A stretch of 64,000 nucleotides of DNA from Paraburkholderia bannensis NBRC 103871 (GTDB lineage: Bacteria > Pseudomonadota > Gammaproteobacteria > Burkholderiales > Burkholderiaceae). This document shows, piece by piece, positions 1-9,624 of this stretch. The notes under the pieces were generated by a model. That model saw only the letters and a program-made list of their open reading frames with translations, was not told the DNA's origin and searched no databases. Made by a program: the position numbers and the translations under genes. How positions within the stretch are numbered: the first letter of the stretch is position 1; the number at the start of each line of letters is the position of its first letter. The DNA lies in NCBI RefSeq assembly GCF_000685015.1, contig NZ_BAYA01000004.1, forward strand, positions 62,001 to 126,000, written 5' to 3'.

Positions 1-203
1 CAGCCTTCATCGATTTCGAACAGCAGATATTTGCCGCGCCGCCCCACGGAACGAATCGTGCGACCGCGTAGCGTGCGAGCGAGCGTCGCAGGCACCGGCC
101 AGCGCAGCGACGCATTGCGCACGTCCACGCGCTCGACCCGGCGCCCCGCGACCCAGGGCTCGATGCCTCTGCGGGTGACTTCGACTTCTGGCAGTTCTGG
201 CAT
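1..203 (-). CDS. mutM: Formamidopyrimidine-DNA glycosylase, N-terminal part (runs off window)
   Basis: Base-excision repair glycosylase that removes 8-oxoguanine and formamidopyrimidines. Only the first 67 codons are present; the gene continues past base 1. The visible N-terminus reads [17 protein letters not shown], the hallmark Fpg/MutM start in which Pro2 is the Schiff-base nucleophile and Glu3 is catalytic. The conserved [16 protein letters not shown] stretch follows. The gene is divergent from the TPR gene at 364, with about 160 bp between them, a common arrangement in Burkholderiaceae. Identification is secure from the N-terminal signature, although most of the protein, including the zinc finger, lies outside. 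Confidence 0.93.
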   Translation of the reverse strand, partial: MPELPEVEVTRRGIEPWVAGRRVERVDVRNASLRWPVPATLARTLRGRTIRSVGRRGKYLLFEIDEG

Positions 204-363
204 GACTGACGGTAAATGAGGGTAATGGCGGCTAACCGGGGACTGGCGAGACCAGACTGAAACGATTGGGCGATGGCGCGGGGCTGGTCTGCAACTTGCG
301 TCATCGTCGTGCGCGTATTGTAGCCAGCGCGTTACAATCGACCGAAACATTCGACGGAATTCC

Positions 364-2223
364 ATGGAACTGTCTTTCGTAAAGCTGTTTGCGAAGCGCC
401 TGCCTGGAGCAGCGCCGCGCCTGCGCAACACCTCGGCACTGCGTGCGTTCGGGCCCCGTCGCCTGCTCGGCGTCGCCGTACTCGCGGCCTGGGCACTGAC
501 CACTTCGAGCGCGTACGCGCAGGATCCGTCCCCCGACTCGGACGACACGTCCGTCACGATGCCGGACGCCTTCGGCCCTGCTTCGGCGGACGAGCAGAAG
601 GACCTGCCGGGCATTGCGCTCTCCAGCCAGATCGTCTTCCAGGTGCTCGCCGCCGAAGTCGCGCTGCAACGCGACCAACCGGCGCCTGCCTATCAGACCT
701 ATCTTGCGCTCGCGCGCGACACGCACGACCCGCGCATGGCGCAGCGTGCGACCGAAATCGCGCTCGCGGCACAAAGCCCGACCGATGCGCTGACCGCCGT
801 GCAGCTGTGGCAGCAGTACGCGCCCGATTCGGAGCGCGCGGCGCAACTGGACGCATCGCTGCTCGTACTAAGCGGCAAGCCTGCCGACGCGCAGCCGCTG
901 CTCGCGCGCGAACTGGCGCGCGTGCCCGCCGACAGCCGTGGCCAGGCGATTCTCTCGCTGCAACTGCTGCTCTCGCGCGGCCCGAACCGTTCGGGCGGCC
1001 TCGACGTGCTCAAGTCGCTGCTGGCCAACGACATGAACCGCCCGGAAGCACAGCTTGCGATCGGTCGTCAGCAACTGCTGGCCGACGACGTGCCCGGCGC
1101 ACGCAAGTCCTTCGAACAGGCGCTCGCGATCAAGCCCGACTTCCTGCCCGCCGCGCTGATGCTCGCGCAGATGGGCCCGGAAGAGCGCAAGGAAGGTATT
1201 GCTGCGATCGAAAAATACGTGCAGGCCAATCCGAAGTCGCGTGACGGACGCCTCGCGCTCGCGCAGACGTATCTGGCTTCCGATCGCCTCGACGACGCGC
1301 AGAAGCAGTTCGAAGTGCTGCACAAGAACGATTCGAAAGACCTGATGCCGCTGATGGCGCTCTCGCTGATCGACGTGCAGCAGAAGAAGTACGACGACGC
1401 GAAGAAGTACCTCCAGCAGTACGCGCAGCAGGCGGAAAAGACGCCGGGCGCGGACGCCGGCCAGGCCTACATTTACCTCGCGCAGCTCTCCGTCGAGCAG
1501 AAGGACGACGCGGGCGCCCAGGCGTGGCTCAACAAGATCGGCCCGAGCAGCCAGCAGTACGTGCCCGCGCAGATCACGCGCGCGCAGATGCTCGACCGTC
1601 AGGGCAAGATCGACGACGCGCGCCGTCAGCTCGCCGCCATCCAGAGCGACGACCCGCGCGACCAGGCGCTGATCGCCCGCACGGACGCCGCGATCCTGTT
1701 CGACGCAAAGCGCTACCCGGAAGCCGAAACGCGTCTGGCCAAGGCCACCGCCGACTTCCCGGACGATCCCGACCTCACCTATGACTACGCGATGGCCGCC
1801 GAAAAGAACGGCCATTACGAGATCATGGAAGCGCAGCTGCGCAAGCTGATCAAGACGCAGCCGGACAATCCGCAGGCGTACAACGCACTCGGCTATTCGC
1901 TCGCGGATCGCAACCAGCGTCTGCCGGAAGCGGACAAGCTGGTCGAAAAGGCCTCGTCGCTCGCACCGGACGACGCGTTCATCATGGACAGCGTGGGCTG
2001 GGTCAAGTACCGCATGGGCGACAACGCCGATGCCATCAAGGTGCTGCGCAAGGCCTACAGCCTGCAGCCGAACGCCGAAATCGGCGCGCATCTGGGCGAA
2101 GTGCTGTGGAAGAACGGCGACCAGACCGGCGCACGCGATGCCTGGCGCGAGGCGCGCAAGCTCGAACCCGACAACGACACGCTCCTGAAGACGCTCAAGC
2201 GTTTCCAGGTCAACGATCTTTGA
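364..2223 (+). CDS. Tetratricopeptide repeat protein, probably exported
   Basis: A 619-residue protein made largely of TPR helices. Residues 1-52 include a basic stretch and a hydrophobic segment ([19 protein letters not shown]) that looks like a signal peptide or anchor, so the repeats probably face the periplasm. From about residue 70 to the end it is alpha-helical, with TPR-type spacing and typical pairs such as [12 protein letters not shown] near residue 505. The next gene, lolB, starts 10 bp downstream, so the two are probably co-transcribed. A role in outer-membrane or lipoprotein assembly is inference from that pairing. The start is uncertain because no good Shine-Dalgarno precedes it, and a downstream start before the hydrophobic segment is possible. 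Confidence 0.85.
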   Translation: MELSFVKLFAKRLPGAAPRLRNTSALRAFGPRRLLGVAVLAAWALTTSSAYAQDPSPDSDDTSVTMPDAFGPASADEQKDLPGIALSSQIVFQVLAAEVALQRDQPAPAYQTYLALARDTHDPRMAQRATEIALAAQSPTDALTAVQLWQQYAPDSERAAQLDASLLVLSGKPADAQPLLARELARVPADSRGQAILSLQLLLSRGPNRSGGLDVLKSLLANDMNRPEAQLAIGRQQLLADDVPGARKSFEQALAIKPDFLPAALMLAQMGPEERKEGIAAIEKYVQANPKSRDGRLALAQTYLASDRLDDAQKQFEVLHKNDSKDLMPLMALSLIDVQQKKYDDAKKYLQQYAQQAEKTPGADAGQAYIYLAQLSVEQKDDAGAQAWLNKIGPSSQQYVPAQITRAQMLDRQGKIDDARRQLAAIQSDDPRDQALIARTDAAILFDAKRYPEAETRLAKATADFPDDPDLTYDYAMAAEKNGHYEIMEAQLRKLIKTQPDNPQAYNALGYSLADRNQRLPEADKLVEKASSLAPDDAFIMDSVGWVKYRMGDNADAIKVLRKAYSLQPNAEIGAHLGEVLWKNGDQTGARDAWREARKLEPDNDTLLKTLKRFQVNDL

Positions 2224-2233
2224 TCGATTTCCG

Positions 2234-2872
2234 ATGGCTGAATTTCAATTGCTGAACCGTTTGCATCACCGCTTCGTCCAGCGCCCGGCGCTGGGCGTTG
2301 CGGCCGCCGCCCTGCTTGCCCTCGCGGGCTGCGCCACCCAGGCGCCGCACGAACCGTCCACAGCGCGCGCGACGACTTCGTTGACCACGCAGACGAGCCG
2401 CGCGTATCACGGCCGCTTCGCGATCCAGTACAACGATCAGAACGGCCAGCAACGCAACGCCTACGGCAACTTCGATCTGCGCCAGACCGATTCGACTGTC
2501 ACGCTGCAACTGCTCAATCCGCTTGGGCAGACGCTTGCTGTCGTGACGTCGGCACCGGGACAAGCCACGCTCGAACTGCCCAATAAGCAGCCGCTGACCG
2601 CCGATAACGTCAGCACGCTGATGCAGCAGGCGCTCGGTTTCGCCCTGCCGGTCGAGGGCCTGCGCTACTGGCTGCAGCCGTCGGCGGCGCCCGATTCGCG
2701 CGCCCGCACGACGTTCGATCCGCAAAATCCGCAGCGTCTCTCGAAAATCGAGCAGGACGGCTGGGACATCGACTACATCGCTTACGCGGACGCGCCGGCC
2801 ACCGGCGTCAAACGCGTGAACCTCACGCGCGAAGATCCGCCGCTGCAGATCAAGCTCGTGCTCGACCAGTAA
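2234..2872 (+). CDS. lolB: Outer-membrane lipoprotein LolB
   Basis: LolB accepts mature lipoproteins from the periplasmic carrier LolA and inserts them into the inner leaflet of the outer membrane. The 212-residue product has a lipoprotein signal peptide ending in the lipobox LAGC, with Cys33 as the lipidated residue. The next 180 residues carry LolB features: a GRFAIQY strand, NLRQT-like strands, and the LRYWLQ segment in the second half. It lies between the TPR gene and ispE, the standard betaproteobacterial order, and probably belongs to their operon. Length is normal for the family. Confidence 0.93.
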   Translation: MAEFQLLNRLHHRFVQRPALGVAAAALLALAGCATQAPHEPSTARATTSLTTQTSRAYHGRFAIQYNDQNGQQRNAYGNFDLRQTDSTVTLQLLNPLGQTLAVVTSAPGQATLELPNKQPLTADNVSTLMQQALGFALPVEGLRYWLQPSAAPDSRARTTFDPQNPQRLSKIEQDGWDIDYIAYADAPATGVKRVNLTREDPPLQIKLVLDQ

Positions 2873-2943
2873 TCCAGATATAGCGCCCGGCGCGCACGCA
2901 TCGACATCAACATCGACGAACGCCCCGCCGGGCGCCAGGCAAC

Positions 2944-3846
2944 ATGACCGAAACTCAAGACTCGCTGCGCGACTGCCTCGCGCCCGCGAAACTCAATCTC
3001 TTCCTCCACATCACGGGCCGCCGCCCCGACGGCTATCACAATCTGCAGACGGTTTTCCAGCTGCTCGATTGGGGCGATACGCTGCATTTCACGCGCCGCC
3101 AGGACGGCCGCATCACGCGCACGACGGAAGTCGACGGCGTGCCCGCCGAACACGACCTGACCGTGCGCGCCGCAACGTTGCTCAAGCAACATACCGGCAC
3201 GCAGCAAGGCGTGGAAATCGATATCGAAAAGCGTCTGCCGATGGGCGCAGGCCTGGGCGGCGGCAGCTCGGATGCGGCCACCACGCTGCTCGCGCTCAAC
3301 CGCCTGTGGAAGCTCAATCTGCCGCGCGAGGAATTGCAGGCGCTGGCGCTGAAGCTGGGCGCCGATGTGCCCTTTTTTGTGTTCGGCAAAAACGCGTTCG
3401 CGGAGGGCGTTGGCGAAGCGTTGCAAGCCGCAGAATTGCCGGCGCGCCACTTCCTGGTGGTGACACCGCAGGCTCATGTCCCGACCGCCGAGATTTTTTC
3501 GGAAAAGCTGTTGACACGGGACACACAGCACTGCACAATAGCATTCTTTCTTGCACAGCAAGCAACGCAGCAGGGATGGCCAGATAGTTTCGGTCATAAC
3601 GATATGCAAGCGGTTGTCGCAGGAAAATACGCGGAAGTAGCGCAAGTACTGCGATGGTTTGATGATGTATCAAACAGTGTCGCGCCGGCGCGGATGACCG
3701 GATCGGGTGCAAGCGTCTTCGCAGCATTCGCCAGTCGGTACGAAGCAGAAACGGCTCAGGCCAAACTGCTTGCGGAACAGCCGAACTGGAGAAGCGCAGT
3801 CACCTCGAGTCTGGACAAGCATCCACTCTTCGCTTTCGCGTCATAG
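2944..3846 (+). CDS. ispE: 4-diphosphocytidyl-2-C-methyl-D-erythritol kinase
   Basis: GHMP-family kinase that phosphorylates CDP-methylerythritol in the MEP isoprenoid pathway. It is 300 residues long. PAKLNLFL at residues 14-21 and the ATP-binding loop [11 protein letters not shown] at 100-110 are diagnostic, and the C-terminal MTGSGASVF is GHMP motif 3. From roughly base 3480 onward the gene is visibly poorer in GC and uses codons such as ATA, TCA and GTT that are rare in neighbouring genes. A promoter-like sequence lies in that part (see 3511-3539). It is followed by tRNA-Gln and prs on the same strand. Confidence 0.96.
   Translation: MTETQDSLRDCLAPAKLNLFLHITGRRPDGYHNLQTVFQLLDWGDTLHFTRRQDGRITRTTEVDGVPAEHDLTVRAATLLKQHTGTQQGVEIDIEKRLPMGAGLGGGSSDAATTLLALNRLWKLNLPREELQALALKLGADVPFFVFGKNAFAEGVGEALQAAELPARHFLVVTPQAHVPTAEIFSEKLLTRDTQHCTIAFFLAQQATQQGWPDSFGHNDMQAVVAGKYAEVAQVLRWFDDVSNSVAPARMTGSGASVFAAFASRYEAETAQAKLLAEQPNWRSAVTSSLDKHPLFAFAS
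3511..3539 (+). promoter_or_regulatory. Candidate sigma-70 promoter inside ispE
   Basis: An exact TTGACA (3511-3516) is separated by 17 bp from CACAAT (3534-3539), which is preceded by TG two bases upstream as in extended -10 elements. It lies inside the unusually AT-rich 3' third of ispE and could supply tRNA-Gln and prs independently of the upstream genes. This is a sequence-pattern call only. Confidence 0.45.
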
Positions 3847-3896
3847 TTTTGCGTGGCTGATCGCTCTGCCGGTCAGTCAGGCTCGCAGTTCAGTGT

Positions 3897-3973
3897 AGGG
3901 GAGTCGCCAAGTTGGTTAAGGCACCGGATTTTGATTCCGGCATGCGAGGGTTCGAGTCCTTCCTCCCCTGCCA
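3897..3973 (+). tRNA. tRNA-Gln (anticodon TTG)
   Basis: A 77-nt cloverleaf with encoded CCA. The acceptor stem AGGGGAG/CTCCCCT is fully paired and the discriminator base is G. The anticodon stem is CCGGA/TCCGG (3924-3928 and 3936-3940), with anticodon TTG at 3931-3933, which reads CAA and CAG. The T-arm GAGGGTTCGAGTCCTTC follows. It sits between ispE and prs, the usual betaproteobacterial position. Confidence 0.97.
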
Positions 3974-4034
3974 AAAATTCTAAAGTAGTTCGCCCAAGTA
4001 GTTCCTCTCGCCCCCCAAAGTCCGCAGCAGGTGC

Positions 4035-4994
4035 ATGATGAGCAGCCATGACGGCCTGATGGTTTTTACTGGCAACGCAAATCCCGCGCTTGCACAGGAA
4101 GTCGTCAAGATCCTCGGTATTCCCCTCGGTAAGGCTATGGTTAGCCGCTTCTCCGACGGCGAAATCCAGGTCGAAATCCAGGAAAACGTGCGCGGTAAGG
4201 ACGTCTTTGTCCTTCAGTCGACTTGCGCACCGACCAACGACAATCTGATGGAACTGATGATCATGGTCGATGCGCTCAAGCGCGCATCTGCTGGCCGGAT
4301 CACTGCAGCCATCCCCTACTTCGGCTATGCCCGTCAAGACCGCCGCCCCCGTTCGGCGCGCGTCGCCATCTCGGCGAAGGTCGTGGCGAACATGCTGGAA
4401 ATCGCGGGCGTCGAGCGGATCATCACGATGGATCTGCACGCTGACCAGATTCAGGGCTTCTTCGATATTCCCGTCGACAACATCTACGCTACGCCCGTGC
4501 TGCTCGGCGATCTGCGCAAGCAGAACTACGAGAACCTGCTGGTCGTTTCGCCGGACGTCGGCGGCGTGGTGCGCGCCCGTGCGCTCGCCAAGCAACTGGG
4601 TTGCGATCTCGCGATCATCGACAAGCGTCGTCCGAAGGCGAACGTCGCCGAAGTGATGAACATCATCGGTGAAGTCGAAGGCCGCACCTGCGTGATCATG
4701 GACGACATGGTCGACACCGCCGGCACGCTCTGCAAGGCAGCGCAAGTGCTGAAGGAACGCGGCGCCAAGCAGGTCTTCGCTTACGCTACGCACCCGGTTC
4801 TCTCGGGTGGCGCAGGCGAGCGTATCGCTGCTTCGGCTCTGGACGAACTGGTCGTGACCGACACGATCCCGCTGGGCGCAGAAGCCCGTGCCTGCTCGAA
4901 GATCCGCGCGCTCACGAGCGCCGGCCTGCTGGCAGAAACGTTCTCGCGTATCCGTCGCGGCGACTCGGTGATGTCGCTGTTCGCGGAAAGCTAA
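4035..4994 (+). CDS. prs: Ribose-phosphate pyrophosphokinase (PRPP synthetase)
   Basis: Makes PRPP from ribose 5-phosphate and ATP for nucleotide, histidine, tryptophan and NAD synthesis. The 319-residue protein starts at ATG 4035; an adjacent in-frame ATG lies at 4038. It shows the metal/ATP segment [17 protein letters not shown] and the PRPP-binding loop [11 protein letters not shown]. Length and motifs match class I bacterial Prs. It lies 61 bp after tRNA-Gln and is followed by a 12-bp stem hairpin (5009-5040) before rplY. Confidence 0.98.
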   Translation: MMSSHDGLMVFTGNANPALAQEVVKILGIPLGKAMVSRFSDGEIQVEIQENVRGKDVFVLQSTCAPTNDNLMELMIMVDALKRASAGRITAAIPYFGYARQDRRPRSARVAISAKVVANMLEIAGVERIITMDLHADQIQGFFDIPVDNIYATPVLLGDLRKQNYENLLVVSPDVGGVVRARALAKQLGCDLAIIDKRRPKANVAEVMNIIGEVEGRTCVIMDDMVDTAGTLCKAAQVLKERGAKQVFAYATHPVLSGGAGERIAASALDELVVTDTIPLGAEARACSKIRALTSAGLLAETFSRIRRGDSVMSLFAES

Positions 4995-5008
4995 AGAGAT
5001 TCGCGCGC

Positions 5009-5040
5009 AAGGCGCGGCATTCGCAAGGATGCCGCGCCTT
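5009..5040 (+). terminator. Strong hairpin between prs and rplY (terminator-like, no U tract)
   Basis: A perfect 12-bp inverted repeat, AAGGCGCGGCAT and ATGCCGCGCCTT, has an 8-nt loop. It is followed by CGTGT rather than a T run, so it may terminate weakly or stabilise the prs 3' end instead of fully separating prs from rplY. Confidence 0.55.
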
Positions 5041-5168
5041 CGTGTAATCAGCGCAGGCGGACGAAGGTCTGTGCTGTATCGTCGGGGGCCTTCTGGCAAG
5101 TGATTTGCCGTAAAGGCCCCGTTTTACTTACTGCCTGGTCGCGGGCAGTGCATTGAAAAGAGAACACC

Positions 5169-5771
5169 ATGAAAGTCATCGCTTTCGAGCGTAACCTGCA
5201 AGGTACGGGTGCGAGCCGCCGCCTGCGGATCGCTGGCAAGACCCCTGGCATCGTTTACGGTGTCGGCGCTGAGCCGCAACTGATCGAAGTCGATCACAAC
5301 GCGCTGTGGCACGCCCTGAAGAAAGAAGCTTTCCACTCGTCGATCCTCGAGCTCGAAGTGGCAGGCAAGTCGCAACAGGTTCTGCTGCGCGACGTGCAAT
5401 ACCACCCGTTCCGTCAGCTCGTGCTGCACGTGGACTTCCAGCGCGTTGACCCGAGCAAGAAGATCCACACGAAGGTGCCCCTGCACTTCATGAACCAGGA
5501 AACCAACCCGGCTGTGAAGACGGGTGGCGCGATCATCTCGCACGTTCTGGCAGAAATCGAAGTCCAGTGCCTCCCGGCCCAACTGCCGGAATTCCTCGAA
5601 GTCGACCTCGCGAACATCGAAGCCGGCCAGTCGCTGCACGCCAAGGACATCACCCTGCCCGCAGGCGTGACGCTGGTTCAGCACGTTGAAGCCGAAAACC
5701 CGGTCGTCGCTTCGGCACCGGTTCCGGCTGGCGCGCAAGCCGCTGCTGAAGGCGAAGCCGCAGCTGAGTAA
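5169..5771 (+). CDS. rplY: 50S ribosomal protein L25/general stress protein Ctc
   Basis: Binds 5S rRNA in the large ribosomal subunit. The 200-residue protein is the long Ctc type, with an N-terminal L25 beta-barrel (about residues 1-95) and a C-terminal TL5-like domain (about 100-185), followed by an Ala/Glu-rich tail. The opening [19 protein letters not shown] is typical. It lies between prs and pth as in most betaproteobacteria, and is closed by a good intrinsic terminator at 5825-5858. Shine-Dalgarno AAAGAGA precedes the ATG. Confidence 0.96.
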   Translation: MKVIAFERNLQGTGASRRLRIAGKTPGIVYGVGAEPQLIEVDHNALWHALKKEAFHSSILELEVAGKSQQVLLRDVQYHPFRQLVLHVDFQRVDPSKKIHTKVPLHFMNQETNPAVKTGGAIISHVLAEIEVQCLPAQLPEFLEVDLANIEAGQSLHAKDITLPAGVTLVQHVEAENPVVASAPVPAGAQAAAEGEAAAE

Positions 5772-5824
5772 GCTGAAGGCAAGAGCTGATCCTCTCGATC
5801 CGTTTGAATAAAACGGACGATGTG

Positions 5825-5858
5825 ACCCGCCGCGGTTCGCCCCGGCGGGTTTTTTTTC
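5825..5858 (+). terminator. Rho-independent terminator after rplY
   Basis: ACCCGCCG pairs with CGGCGGGT across a 10-nt loop and is followed directly by a run of eight T. It ends the prs/rplY transcript before pth. Confidence 0.9.
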
Positions 5859-5942
5859 GCACTCTTTTCTACTCTTCCGTACACTTGCGGATCGATCCAG
5901 CGATTCATCGCTTCATCGTTTCATGCAGGCGGAACACCAAAC

Positions 5943-6545
5943 ATGATCAGGTTGATCGTCGGGCTCGGCAATCCGGGCGCCGAATACACGGCGACGCGCC
6001 ACAACGCGGGCTTCTGGCTCGTAGACCAGCTCGCGCGCGAAGCCGGCACCACGCTGCGCGACGAGCGCCGCTTCCACGGCCACTACGCGAAAGCGCGCCT
6101 CTACGGCGAGGAAGTGCATCTGCTCGAACCGCAGACGTATATGAACCGCTCGGGGCAGTCGGTCGTCGCGCTCGCGAACTTCTTCAAGATCCTGCCCGAC
6201 GAGATCCTCGTCGCGCATGACGAGCTCGATCTCTCGCCCGGCACCGTCAAGCTGAAGATGGGCGGCGGCAGCGGCGGCCACAACGGCCTGAAGGACATTT
6301 CCGCGCATCTGTCGACGCAGAATTACTGGCGTTTGCGCATCGGCATCGGCCATCCGCGCGACCTGATTCCCGAGGGCGCACGCGCTGGCGCGAAGCCCGA
6401 TGTGGCGAATTTCGTGCTCAAGCCGCCGCGCCGCGAGGAGCAGGATGTGATCGACGCGTCGATCGAGCGCTCGCTCGCCATCATGCCCACCTTCGTGAAG
6501 GGCGAAACCGAACGCGCCGTCATGCTGCTGCATCGCAACGGCTGA
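5943..6545 (+). CDS. pth: Peptidyl-tRNA hydrolase
   Basis: Cleaves peptidyl-tRNA released from stalled ribosomes. The 200-residue protein carries the family signature [19 protein letters not shown] near the N-terminus, with Asn10 and the catalytic His20. HDELDL around residue 92 and [11 protein letters not shown] near 110 complete the active-site cleft. It starts 84 bp after the rplY terminator, so it probably has its own promoter. hisC follows after 66 bp. Confidence 0.97.
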   Translation: MIRLIVGLGNPGAEYTATRHNAGFWLVDQLAREAGTTLRDERRFHGHYAKARLYGEEVHLLEPQTYMNRSGQSVVALANFFKILPDEILVAHDELDLSPGTVKLKMGGGSGGHNGLKDISAHLSTQNYWRLRIGIGHPRDLIPEGARAGAKPDVANFVLKPPRREEQDVIDASIERSLAIMPTFVKGETERAVMLLHRNG

Positions 6546-6611
6546 TATTCGCGCGCGGCGCTGACCTGCGGCCCCGCGCGCCGCAGGTCATATCGAAGCA
6601 AGGAGAGCGTC

Positions 6612-7697
6612 TTGAGTCGTTTCTGGAGTGACATCGTCCACCGTCTCGTGCCCTACGTGCCCGGCGAGCAGCCGGCGCTCGCGCACCCGGTGAAGCTGAA
6701 CACCAACGAGAACCCCTACCCGCCCTCGCCGCGCGTGCTCGACGCAATCCGCGCCGAACTCGCAGGCACGGACGGATCCGGCGAATCGCTGCGCCGCTAC
6801 CCCGACCCCGTCGCGAAGAACCTGCGCGCCACCGTGGCCGCGCATCACGGTCTGCGCCCGGAACAGGTGTTCGTCGGCAACGGTTCCGACGAGGTGCTCG
6901 CGCACGCCTTCCAGGCGCTGCTCAAGCACGACAAGCCGATCCTGTTCCCCGACATCAGCTACAGCTTCTATCCGACCTACGCGCGCCTGTACGAGGTCGA
7001 ATACGACACGGTGCCGCTCGACGAGCGCTTCGAGATCCGCGTCGACGACTACCTCGCGCAGAACCATCCCAATGGCGGCGTGATTTTCCCGAACCCGAAC
7101 GCGCCCACGGGCCACGTGCTGCCGCTCGCCGAAGTCGAGCGCATGGTCGCGGGCAATCCGGATTCGGTCGTGATCGTCGATGAAGCGTATGTGGATTTCG
7201 GCGCGCAATCGGCCATCGCGTTGATCGACCGTTTCCCGAACCTGCTGGTCGTGCACACCACGTCGAAGTCGCGCTCGCTCGCGGGCATGCGCGTGGGCTT
7301 CGCGTTCGGTCATGCCGACCTGATCCAGGCGCTCAACCGCGTGAAGGACAGCTTCAACTCGTATCCGCTCGACCGTCTCGCGCAGGCGGCCGCTGCGGCC
7401 GCGTACACCGATCACGCGTATTTCGAAACCACCTGCGCGCGCGTGATCGACAGCCGCACGCGCCTGGTCGCGGCGCTGGAGACGCTCGGCTTCGAGGTCG
7501 TGCCGTCGGCGGCGAACTTCGTGTTCGCGAAGCATCCGGGCCACGACGCGGCCGAAATCTCGGCGAAGCTGCGCGCGCAGGAAATCTTCGTGCGCCACTT
7601 CAACGCGCCGCGCATCAACCAGCATCTGCGCATCTCCATCGGCACCGATGCCGAATGCGATACGCTCGTCGCCGCGCTGAAGGCGATCGTCGGCTGA
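6612..7697 (+). CDS. hisC: Histidinol-phosphate aminotransferase
   Basis: PLP-dependent transaminase of histidine synthesis (imidazole acetol phosphate to histidinol phosphate). The 361-residue fold-type I protein contains [13 protein letters not shown] at residues 28-40, NPNAPTG at 161-167 and the PLP lysine in [14 protein letters not shown] (Lys219). The start is a TTG at 6612, supported by an AAGGAGA Shine-Dalgarno 7 bp upstream; no in-frame ATG lies near. It stands alone, without other his genes, as expected for a second hisC copy; a role with aromatic substrates cannot be excluded. An intrinsic terminator follows at once. Confidence 0.94.
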   Translation: MSRFWSDIVHRLVPYVPGEQPALAHPVKLNTNENPYPPSPRVLDAIRAELAGTDGSGESLRRYPDPVAKNLRATVAAHHGLRPEQVFVGNGSDEVLAHAFQALLKHDKPILFPDISYSFYPTYARLYEVEYDTVPLDERFEIRVDDYLAQNHPNGGVIFPNPNAPTGHVLPLAEVERMVAGNPDSVVIVDEAYVDFGAQSAIALIDRFPNLLVVHTTSKSRSLAGMRVGFAFGHADLIQALNRVKDSFNSYPLDRLAQAAAAAAYTDHAYFETTCARVIDSRTRLVAALETLGFEVVPSAANFVFAKHPGHDAAEISAKLRAQEIFVRHFNAPRINQHLRISIGTDAECDTLVAALKAIVG

Positions 7698-7712
7698 TTC
7701 GCTCCGAGCCAT

Positions 7713-7745
7713 AAAAAAACGCGCCCCTTGGGCGCGTTTTTGTTT
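7713..7745. terminator. Bidirectional terminator between hisC and the ferredoxin gene
   Basis: AAAAACGCGCCC and GGGCGCGTTTTT form a perfect stem with a CTTG loop. It has a T run on both strands, so it serves the convergent hisC (plus) and ferredoxin (minus) transcripts. Confidence 0.92.
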
Positions 7746-7775
7746 GCGGCGCTGAAAGACACAGCGCGGCGGGCC

Positions 7776-8066
<291 letters not shown>

Positions 8067-8107
8067 TTATAGCGCCGCGGCCCTGCGTTTGCCGACCCGC
8101 GAAAAGA

Positions 8108-8608
8108 TCAAGGCTTGACGGCCGCGTTGAGCGCCGTGACCTTGTCCTGCAAGCGCTTTTCCACCGAGGGAAACACGAACTTGCTGACATCGCCGCCCAA
8201 CTGGGCGATTTCGCGCACGATCGTGCCCGAGATGAACTGGTACTGATCCGACGGCGTCATGAACATGGTTTCGACGTCCGGCAACAGGTAGCGGTTCATG
8301 CCTGCCATCTGAAATTCGTATTCGAAATCCGAGACCGCGCGCAGCCCGCGCACGATCACGCGCGCATTGTTGCTGCGCACAAAATCCTTCAGCAAGCCCT
8401 TGAAACTCATCACCTGCACATTCGGATAATGGCCTAGCACCTCGTGGGCAATTTCGAGCCGTTCATCGAGCGTGAAGAACGGCTTTTTGTTGCGGCTGTC
8501 GGCCACGCCGACCACCAGCGTGTCGAAAATGCTCGATGCGCGTCGCACGAGATCTTCGTGACCGCGCGTGAGCGGATCGAACGTACCGGGGTACACGGCG
8601 ACTACCAT
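8108..8608 (-). CDS. coaD: Phosphopantetheine adenylyltransferase
   Basis: Transfers AMP to 4'-phosphopantetheine, the penultimate step of coenzyme A synthesis. I place the start at the ATG at 8608, giving 166 residues beginning [20 protein letters not shown]; it has an AGGAG Shine-Dalgarno and matches family length. The nucleotidyltransferase motif (T/H)xGH appears as TRGHEDL, and the C-terminal [20 protein letters not shown] is the family's ISSTxVR signature. Upstream codons in the same frame are unlikely to be translated. It is co-oriented with rsmD, as in many bacteria. Confidence 0.96.
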   Translation of the reverse strand: MVVAVYPGTFDPLTRGHEDLVRRASSIFDTLVVGVADSRNKKPFFTLDERLEIAHEVLGHYPNVQVMSFKGLLKDFVRSNNARVIVRGLRAVSDFEYEFQMAGMNRYLLPDVETMFMTPSDQYQFISGTIVREIAQLGGDVSKFVFPSVEKRLQDKVTALNAAVKP

Positions 8609-8719
8609 GAGGCTTCTCCTCTCAACAGAAATGGGGCGCATTGCCAAGCCTGGTTACGGCATGCGCGAGTGCCTGCGTGGCGCCGGATGACGCCCGCCCG
8701 CTTCGTTATCGAACGCGCA

Positions 8720-9367
8720 TTATTCCTCATTTTCGCGTTGCAGCAAATGATAGCGGACGGCCCCCGCCTTGCCCTCGCGCACCACCGTCCAGCCCGCCAG
8801 CGCGGGCTGCGTGGCGGGGTCGACGGGCTCGCCCGATTCGACGTAGAGCCAGCCGTCGGCCGCGACGAGCGGCGCGGCCAGTTCGAGCGAGCGCGCAAGC
8901 AGCGCCTCGTCGCCGAAGGGCGGGTCGAGGAACACCACGTCGAAGGAGCCTGGCGCCAGGTTCGCAGCGAGCCGCAGCGCGTCGGCTTCGGCAATCTCGA
9001 TCATGCGTGCGCCCAGGCGCTGCTGGTTCGCGCGCAACTGCGCGACGGCGCGTCCGCTGCGCTCGACCATCACGACGCGCGCCGCGCCGCGCGACGCCGC
9101 CTCGAAGCCGAGCGCGCCGCTGCCTGCGAACAGATCAAGGCAGCGCAGGCCATCCAGGCTCTGGCCGAGCCAGTTGAAGAGGGTTTCGCGCACGCGGTCG
9201 GGCGTGGGACGCAGGCCGTCGAGATTGAGCACCGGCAGCGGCGTGCGCTTCCAGTCGCCGCCGATAATGCGGATCGTGTGTGCGCCACCTGCTGCGGACT
9301 TTGCGGCAGGCTTCGCACCGTGGGCCGGGCGGGCGCCTTGTGGGCGCGGGGAAGATGAACGGGCCAT
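8720..9367 (-). CDS. rsmD: 16S rRNA (guanine(966)-N2)-methyltransferase
   Basis: Methylates G966 of 16S rRNA with S-adenosylmethionine. The 215-residue product starts at the ATG at 9367 (MARSSSPRPQG). It has an Ala/Pro/Lys-rich tail before the conserved IRIIGGDWKRTPLPV and RPTPDRVRETLFNWL segments. LDLFAGSGALGFEA is the SAM-binding motif I, and FLDPPFGDE is the catalytic DPPF motif. The frame stays open upstream of this ATG, but those codons look non-coding. coaD follows about 110 bp downstream, and ftsY is divergent. Confidence 0.95.
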   Translation of the reverse strand: MARSSSPRPQGARPAHGAKPAAKSAAGGAHTIRIIGGDWKRTPLPVLNLDGLRPTPDRVRETLFNWLGQSLDGLRCLDLFAGSGALGFEAASRGAARVVMVERSGRAVAQLRANQQRLGARMIEIAEADALRLAANLAPGSFDVVFLDPPFGDEALLARSLELAAPLVAADGWLYVESGEPVDPATQPALAGWTVVREGKAGAVRYHLLQRENEE

Positions 9368-9624
9368 GCTGGTTCTACTGGATGAATGAGTACGGTTGTA
9401 CGCGCTTGTGCGTCTTTGCGCGAACGTTACCACAGGGTCGCGCGAACGCCGCAGCGCGGCTTGCGCACTGCGCGTTTCATCGGCCGCGCACACGCGAAGC
9501 CTGCAGCGGCGACGCGCTCGGGGCCGCCTGATAAAATGCTGTGTTTTCCGAGCGTTGCCCGCATCTTCGACGTCGATGACCGTCCCTCGGTCAGACCTGC
9601 AACGCGACCCCACCACACCAGATC

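Noticed and set aside
9368..9624. Missing gene between rsmD and ftsY
   Set aside because: I considered whether a peptidase gene had been lost from this gap, but the 257 bp contain no remnant and my memory of the usual synteny is not firm enough to claim a deletion.
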